Assembly: GCA_003550305.1 (NCBI GenBank)
Contig: QKYT01000604.1
Span: 1 to 13,712 of the forward strand
Source: Glomus cerebriforme
Lineage: Eukaryota; Glomeromycota; Glomeromycetes; Glomerales; Glomeraceae
Length of the DNA stretch: 13,712 nt
Direction of reading: 5' to 3'
A program made the position numbers and the translations under genes. Shown one piece after another: positions 8,684 through 13,712 of the stretch. Every line of letters starts with the position of its first letter. Within the stretch, counting starts at the first letter, position 1. A model generated the notes under the pieces. It saw only the letters and a program-made list of their open reading frames with translations, made no database searches and had not been told where the DNA came from.

Positions 8684-8715
8684 AGGACCCCGAAATATAT
8701 ATATAGGGGTAAGGT
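8684..8715 (+). repeat. MITE left terminal inverted repeat
   Basis: This 32-bp sequence starts AGGACCCCG and ends GGGGTAAGGT. It pairs with the reverse complement of 9223-9254 except at its positions 9 and 29. Inside it ACCCC and GGGGT form a second, smaller palindrome around an AT-rich 14-base core. Confidence 0.88.
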
Positions 8716-8730
8716 GACTTTTGAATTTTT

Positions 8731-9176
8731 TACTAATAGCTCTACGCAAGGGTTTTTTATATGATCACTATGCAAAATTAGTACTTAACATCAGATAATC
8801 ATGAAAAATAAGCAAATTAATCATCTGACCTCTAGTTGTCATATGATTTAGGCTATTATTTTTCAAACATTGTTTAATGAGTTTTTAATCTTTTATTCAA
8901 ATAAAAATTGTAAATTGTTTCCAACTTTACATTTTAGNATAATTAATTTGAAATAAAAGTTTCTTTTGAAATATGAAATACTCAAATAAGTATTATAAAT
9001 TTGTTATTTAAAATTAAACTATTTATTTATATATAATAAATATAATAAATATAAATCAGCCAAATTAGTACTAAAAATACGCAAATTTAACCTTTTGCTT
9101 TTAAAAAAAATTACTAAAAATATGCATTATGAATACTTGACTTTAACCAAAAAAAGCCAAAATAATACGCAAATAA
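8731..9176 (+). repeat. Iteron-like direct motifs inside the MITE
   Basis: Six degenerate copies of a motif near TACTAAAAATACGCAAATT occur in one orientation: 8731-8750 (TACTAATAGCTCTACGCAAG), 8766-8781 (CACTATGCAAAATTAG), 8803-8820 (GAAAAATAAGCAAATTAA), 9069-9088 (TACTAAAAATACGCAAATTT), 9112-9130 (TACTAAAAATATGCATTAT) and 9161-9176 (AATAATACGCAAATAA). AAATTAGTACTNAA also appears twice (about 8776 and 9062). Three motifs lie near each end, leaving the middle free, as expected for subterminal transposase-binding sites. That role is inference. Confidence 0.55.
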
Positions 9177-9222
9177 AAACCTGGCTTTAATATTTATCAC
9201 TATTATGGCTACGCGTTTGTTG

Positions 9223-9254
9223 ACCCTACCCCTATATATATATTTTGGGGTCCT
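9223..9254 (-). repeat. MITE right terminal inverted repeat
   Basis: Read on the minus strand, this 32-bp end starts AGGACCCCA and ends GGGGTAGGGT, differing from the left repeat at two positions. It is followed directly by the right target-site copy. Confidence 0.88.
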
Positions 9255-9261
9255 GATTACA
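9255..9261. repeat. Target-site duplication, right copy (GATTACA)
   Basis: GATTACA immediately follows the right terminal repeat of the MITE. It supplies GAT TAC A of the LINE codons for Asp-Tyr-Ile, so it appears to be the unmutated copy of the target. Confidence 0.75.
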
Positions 9262-9843
9262 TTTAGTATAATGATCCTGAGTTGAGGTCAGATTTATGCC
9301 ACACTGAAGTCTGGAACACGTCTCTTTCATTTCACTCTTCGGACCACTTAATGGTCATAAATTACCTTGTTCCCAGATTATTTTGTAATATACTTTCCTC
9401 TGCTACCCTTTCACGTTGATCTCAAGTTCAGTTTGTTTTCAACTATAATTCTATTTCTCAGGAGACCTGGACTAAATTCTCTAATTGTATAGAGGCAAAA
9501 TTTAATTATTACAGTCGCCCTGCTCACTTTTCTCAGTTAGAACCCTTATGGTCCTTTGTTCATCGTATTATTTTAAACTCTGCCCATGAGTGTTTGCCCA
9601 AATGGAAAGTTTCCAATACTTTCCGCCCATCTTATCCTCCCCGTTTGGAGAAGCTTTTTTCCTCATTATCCACTGTTTCTAATATTATTCATGCTTTTAA
9701 AATCTCCTCTATTCGTTCAAATCTTTCATCATCACCTAAAATTTTTCTTTCATGGATTGAACATTTAACTTTCTTGGAAAAAAATTTTCTTTCCTCAGTT
9801 CCTTCAATGCTGAAGTCAATTTCCCTGCCCCTACTTTCTTTGT
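9255..9843 (+). pseudogene. LINE endonuclease C-terminus and linker to RT
   Basis: Frame 3 resumes the endonuclease directly after the MITE with DYI, then a TAG (9264), then YNDPELRSDLCH. The closing SSDHLMV motif follows, with the SDH codons at 9339-9347 (the conserved catalytic Asp-His pair). A TGA at 9417 follows an Arg codon and could come from CGA. The rest, to 9843, is the poorly conserved linker between endonuclease and RT, for example WTKFSNCIEAKFNYYSRPAH and CLPKWKVSNTFRPSYPPRLE. The frame ends at a TAA (9843-9845), but continuous coding resumes in frame 1 with NISFSNCHAILTNLKSVKQV, so a one-base indel lies at about 9828-9842. The ATG-like starts inside (near 9586) have no significance. 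Confidence 0.85.
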
Positions 9844-11329
9844 AATATTTCCTTTTCTAATTGCCATGCTATACTTACCAACCTCAAATCTGTCAAACAG
9901 GTTATTAAATCTCTTTTGAAAAAGGAATTGTCTACTTTCCAGCTTTCTCAGATTGAGGATTTCACAGATAAGCATATCAATGACTTTGACTCATACAAAA
10001 ATGCTTTTATTTTATCAGTTCTGCAACGTTCTTGCCATTGCATTATTTTGGATCATATTCTCATCCATTCTTCAGATTCTGAACATCGTCTAGTTACCAA
10101 TCCATTGGAGATTAATGACACTGTTAATTCTCATTTCCAAAACTTTGTTCATTCCCCTATCTTCCATTATGATCCTCTACAATTATTTACTTTTCCCGAA
10201 AAATGGCGTGTTCGCTATTCCCCTATCCCTGATATTAATTCAGATATTTATGAATTTCTTTGTTTCCCTGTTTCTCAAGATGAATTTTCTTCAGTTATTT
10301 TGTCCCTTTCCTGTGGTAAAGCTCCAGGTCCTTCTGGCATTTCTTATAAAATGCTCAAACATTGTGGCTCTTCTTCCAAGCTGTGTATGCTTAAACTCAT
10401 GTCTTTATGCTTAGAATCAGGTACCGTTCCTGATGACTGGCGGCTTGCTTCTGTGTATCCCATTCCCAAGTCTCAGGACTGGAAATGTAAGCTTCCTAAT
10501 ACCAGGCCCATTACCCTTTTGGAAACCCTTCGTAAAGATACGGTCAAGATATTTACCAACCATCTTTCTAAAATCCTTACCTATCACCATGTCCTTCAAG
10601 GTCGCAATTTTGCTGGCCTTCCCGGTAGTTCCTGTAAAGAACCTATCTTTACTCTGGAATCTATTATCCAAGATGCCAAATATCACAAGAAGCCCTTGTG
10701 GATTCTCTCGCAGGATATCAGCAAAGCTTTTGATTCTATAAATCTCAGCATACTTCGTCTTGCTTTACTTCGCCTCAAGATCCCAGATCTTGCTATCAAA
10801 TTCATCATTTCGCTTTTTACTAGCAGACAAAATTCTGTTATCACTCCGTTTGGCCATTCTGATCGATATTGTGTCAAAATAGGCATCGATCAAGGCAAAA
10901 TTATTTTCCCATTATTATGGATTATTTATTTGGATCCCTTGCTTACTGAGCTTAATTTAGCCACTTCTTCCCCTTATGAACTGTCTATTAATAAATTGAC
11001 CTCCATCTCTTCTTGATCTTTGCATCAAGATTCCTTGTCCTTTTCTAATTTGACATATATGGACGATTCAACTTTGATTTCTTCCTCCTCTGATGGTTTA
11101 GCTGATCTTTTGAGTATTACAGAGGAATTTTATTATTTGAACAATACTTCGGCTAATCATAAGAAATATGTTTTAACTTCTAATATTATTTCTTCTACAT
11201 TCACGATTTCTTTTACTATTTCTAAACACTCTCCCGATTTTGTGTCATTTGGTCACATTCCTTCTTCCATTTCTATATCACCTATTCTCTCTTCGTCTTC
11301 CTTTAGATTTTTAGGTGTTTGGTTTAACC
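9841..11329 (+). pseudogene. LINE reverse transcriptase domain
   Basis: Frame 1 carries the RT fingers and palm. Visible motifs in order: CGKAPGPSGISYKMLKHCG (10312 on); VPDDWRLASVYPIPK (PIPK codons at 10459-10470); NTRPITLLETLRK (from 10498); motif A QDISKAFDSI, with Asp codons at 10714 and 10732; motif B GIDQGKIIFPLLW; and motif C YMDD at 11056-11067. A thumb-proximal FRFLGVWF follows at about 11301. RT copies the element RNA into DNA at the nicked target. A TGA at 11014 separates motifs B and C in the same frame, so the active site is split by a nonsense codon. In motif B the Ser-Pro usually seen is Phe-Pro and a Lys follows QG; both look like decay. The TTG at 11020 is not a real start. 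Confidence 0.93.
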
Positions 11330-11731
11330 TTCACCTTTTCTTCACATTTGTTTTTTTGTCAGATTAAGCAGGAATATAATTCCTTTGTTGAAACTATTCA
11401 TTACAAACGTTTGTCTCCCGCACAACTTACCTATTTACATAATATTGTTTTGTTTCCCAAAATCGCTTATCGTTCTCAAATTACTTTTATCTCCCCTAGT
11501 AAAAGTTCTTCCTTAACAGCTCCTTTTAAAAAGCTTTTTAAACATAAACTTAAATTAGCTTACATGTTCCCGGATGCTCCCCTTTTCTCATCTAATCATT
11601 TTAATATCTCTTCCCTGCATTTGGAATTGCTAAAACAAGCATGTGTTGATATTTTTACTGATCTTAACTCCAACACTTCTTTTTCTCCTCTTTTGCAATT
11701 TCGTATTGCTCTTTTACAAGAATCCTTGTAG
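11330..11731 (+). pseudogene. LINE region between RT and RNase H, frameshifted
   Basis: After FRFLGVWFN the frame moves from 1 to 2, with the indel at about 11330-11360 in a T-rich tract. It continues QIKQEYNSFVETIHYKRLSP, then AQLTYLHNIVLFPKIAYRSQ, the conserved thumb/connection segment that follows the LG motif in this LINE group. The frame stops at a TAG (11729-11731), but the next codons (from 11732) continue in the same frame without a break, so this is a single nonsense change; TGG or CAG as the ancestral codon would fit. A GTG at 11315 and the TTG at 11738 are not genuine starts. Confidence 0.82.
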
Positions 11732-13387
11732 ACACCTTTGTCCCCTTTATCTATTCAAGATTGGTTCCCTTGGTCTAAATTTCCTAATGCTAAGCATAAT
11801 TTTTTCTTTAATATCTTGAAACATTTTAGTTCTCATAATTTTGCTTTCTTGGATGTTTCATCCTCCTTGTTACTTGGTCCTATTTCTGGCGGTTATATTC
11901 CAATTCACAAAATTCTTGGACCGTCGCATACTAAATATTTATCTTCTCTCCGTAACAAATGTATTCTGTTTTTATCACAGTTATTATCCTATGATGGAAC
12001 TTATCTTATAGATTGGAAGGAATTATCTTATCGTTATTCCTTTCGTCACCATGCTATTCCCCCTCTATGGTACCAATTTGCAGTATCCAAGATTTGCATT
12101 AATTCAGCTATTTCCTGTAGACTCAAACCAGAATTTGTTTTGGATAACGATTCCTCCCTGGATATTCCTTATCAATCTATTCCATTTAACCGTCCTAATA
12201 AACATTCCGGTTTTCACTGGATTGCTACTTGGCTTCCTTCTGCCTCACGTACCAACTTTAGTCATATTTTTAAATATAATCCAAGGGCTCATATTGCCTT
12301 TGTTGATCATTGGCTACCGACTCCTCCGTCGGTTTCCTCACATACCCCTGTCTCGCAATTGTTGTCTCTTCGACAGTATCCTGGCTGTTCCTTAAACAAT
12401 TATCTTCACTATTCTTTGACCCCTTCCAAACAGAAGAAATTGGGCCCTATTCATTGCTCTTTTTCAGTCAATTTGTCCTTTACGGTGGTATTACCTTCCG
12501 TTTTGAAATACCATTTAAAACGCCTGGATTCGATGACCTTCAAAGTTTCTATTAAAACTGTTTCCTCGCAACTTACCTCTTTGGTTTCAGATTTGTCAGT
12601 TTCTCATAACCATGTTCAAAGTTTTTCTCCTCCTGTTTTGACTCAGAATAACTTTAATTTTTCTCAATTTTGCGTTTTTCCTGATAATTTTTATCAATTT
12701 TACATTGATGGATCCTTTGTCCTAGTTGATAATTCCCCTCGCCTTTCTTGTGCTTGGGTTCAAGCTGACTCAGAAGATCGTATTATTAATTCTCTAGCTG
12801 TTTCCCTTATTTACTCTTCTGCCTCTTCTTTGATTTCTGAATTAGCTCCGCTGATTCTGATTTGTTCCTTTATCCCTGATAATGCCCATTTGGATATTTA
12901 TTCAGACAGTATTTCTGTCATTAATGGTATTAATGCTATTGTAGATAATCCTAACATTTCTCTGACTGCTTTCCATGGACATTTTTTATGGTCAATTTTT
13001 GTTAAATTTTTAACGTCTAAGAATTTGTCTTTTACTATGCACAAAGTTTCTTCACATTCCGATAATTATTTACATAATCTCGCTGATTCTATGGCAAGAT
13101 CCTGTTCACGTCGTTCAGATTTTCATTCCCTTGATAAAGTTTCTTTATCTTTTCCCTCTTTTTTGGTTGTCGCCCTCTCATTTAATTCTTCGAGACTTGA
13201 TTCTCCTCTCCGCAAGACTTTTAATAGTTACCTGTCCTATCATGCATTTATTAATGTGTTATCTTTAAATAGATTCTCGTATTTGATCCCTTTGATCGAT
13301 CTGATCGATTGGGATTTATCCTGGTCTAATCTAAATTATTTTATCTCTTGTCCAGATCTTTTGCCTTCTCAAGCTCAAGATCGCTGA
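11732..13387 (+). pseudogene. LINE connection region and RNase H domain
   Basis: This open frame continues the preceding one. The first two-thirds (to about 12690) is Ser/Phe/Leu-rich sequence of unknown fold. The RNase H domain spans about 12701-13100 with all four acidic residues: Asp in FYIDGS (12707), Glu in SELAPL (12839), Asp in YSDSIS (12905) and Asp in HNLADSM (13085). The accessory His in SSHSDN is at 13055. RNase H removes element RNA from the RNA-DNA hybrid after reverse transcription. An intact RNase H is notable in an otherwise decayed copy and marks this as an RNase H-bearing LINE lineage. The TGA at 13385 lies between Arg and Ile codons of the continuing frame and could derive from CGA. 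Confidence 0.88.
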
Positions 13388-13712
13388 ATAGCTCATATAT
13401 CCTTCCGCTATAAGTTACAGTTTTTGGAACTTCCAACTATGGATGTCATGAATTCACGTCACTCTTGTTATTCTTCACAAGAGTTGTTGTATTTCTTTTG
13501 CCATTCTCATCCTGAATCTTTCTCCCACCTTATGGATTATTCAGCTTCAATTAGGGCTGTTGATTTCCCAGATGGCCCGCCTCTTCCTCATAATAACTTT
13601 CCATTTCTCTTCCAGTCCTTTAAAGAATCTTTATTGGACTCAATTACTATTGCATGGTCCAAACATTTGAATAAGGACGTTTTAGACTTCCCTTCTAATC
13701 AAGGGTTTTTTG
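13388..13712 (+). pseudogene. LINE C-terminal tail, cut by the window edge
   Basis: The same frame stays open after the TGA to the end of the window: ISFRYKLQFLELPTMDVMNS, then RHSCYSSQELLYFFCHSHPE, SFSHLMDYSAS, a Pro-rich DFPDGPPLPHNNFPF and SLLDSITIAWSKHLNK. The Cys/His cluster (CHSHPESFSHL) lies where many RNase H-bearing LINEs have a C-terminal zinc-knuckle-like motif ending in HLWxC; here the pattern is incomplete (LMDY in place of LWDC), so metal binding is doubtful. The true stop codon and the 3' untranslated region are not seen. Confidence 0.7.

Larger units (their letters stand above)
8684..9254. mobile_element. 571-bp MITE with 32-bp TIRs inserted in the LINE endonuclease
   Basis: The ends are inverted repeats of 32 bp with two mismatches (8684-8715 and 9223-9254). 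Both begin AGGACCCC, continue with A-rich and TATATATATA sequence, and finish GGGGTARGGT. A 7-bp duplication flanks the element. The interior is AT-rich and non-coding, with a series of ACGCAAAT-like motifs. Position and phase fit insertion into the LINE: element plus one duplication equals 578 bp, which explains the frame change from 1 to 3, and removal restores RLDYI. The superfamily is unclear. A 7-bp duplication does not match the 8 bp of hAT, the TA of Tc1/mariner or the 9 bp usual for Mutator, and AGGACCCC ends match no family I can name. Confidence 0.88.
7891..13712 (+). mobile_element. LINE (non-LTR) retrotransposon, degraded, right end outside the window
   Basis: One strand carries, in order, an APE-type endonuclease, a linker, a reverse transcriptase, an RNase H with all four acidic residues, and a C-terminal tail. 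This is the architecture of LINEs of the jockey/I-like group with an RNase H domain. The encoded protein is rich in Ser, Phe and Leu because the coding strand is pyrimidine-rich. The copy is dead, with in-frame stops at 8638, 9264, 9417, 11014, 11729 and 13385, and frameshifts near 9828-9842 and 11330-11360. It is interrupted by a 571-bp MITE at 8684-9254. Its 5' limit is uncertain (possibly near 6650), and its 3' end, poly(A) or repeat tail and target duplication are not in view. Confidence 0.92.

Noticed and set aside
10417..10886. Minus-strand and alternative-frame open frames across the RT region
   Set aside because: They are shadows of the RT frame, whose motifs A, B and C and RPIT segment fix the true strand and frame.
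1..13712. CRISPR array, bacterial operon or ribosome-binding sites
   Set aside because: No regularly spaced repeats or bacterial gene structure; introns and LINE/hAT content show that this is eukaryotic DNA.
1..13712. tRNA or rRNA genes
   Set aside because: No T-loop/B-box-like GGTTCGANNCC sequence with a matching acceptor stem was seen on either strand by eye, and no rRNA-like conserved block was recognised.

Overview
This is a eukaryotic, very AT-rich window that is almost entirely transposon-derived; I see no intact host gene. Three things suggest an early-diverging fungus, most likely an arbuscular mycorrhizal fungus (Glomeromycotina, Rhizophagus-like): the low GC, the short AT-rich introns, and the pairing of a BED-finger/DUF659-type hAT transposase remnant with a jockey-like LINE whose RT has the signatures RPITLLETLRK and GIDQG. 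The organism call is inference from family resemblance. Three ambiguous bases (5578, 6848, 8938) point to draft assembly.

Layout. 1-4800 is non-coding AT-rich DNA. It contains a degenerate tandem repeat (about 2769-3113), a 176-bp Tc1/mariner-like MITE flanked by TA (3127-3302), and one unassigned 64-codon open frame (1401-1595). 4806-6330 is a decayed hAT transposon: a subterminal repeat array, a BED zinc finger, then a DUF659/RNase H-like transposase body. Its exons join cleanly across two introns with good GT-AG ends, but it carries at least eight premature stops and has lost its C-terminus. 6447-6650 resembles the left end of a second hAT-type element, cut off on its right.

From about 6650 to the right edge the + strand becomes pyrimidine-rich and holds a LINE retrotransposon that runs off the window. 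Its order is an unidentified, stop-ridden ORF1-like stretch (7022-7618), an APE-type endonuclease (7891-8683 and 9255 on), a linker, a reverse transcriptase (motifs from 10315 to 11067), an RNase H with all four acidic residues (12701-13100), and a C-terminal tail. The LINE is dead: it has six in-frame stops and two frameshifts, and a 571-bp MITE is inserted inside the endonuclease codons for RLDYI.

The best-supported observation is that MITE (8684-9254). It has 32-bp terminal inverted repeats with two mismatches, a 7-bp target duplication (GATCACA/GATTACA) and an internal series of ACGCAAAT-like motifs in one orientation. Removing the element plus one duplication copy (578 bp) rejoins the endonuclease reading frame. 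This supports both boundaries and gives an order of events: LINE insertion first, MITE insertion later.
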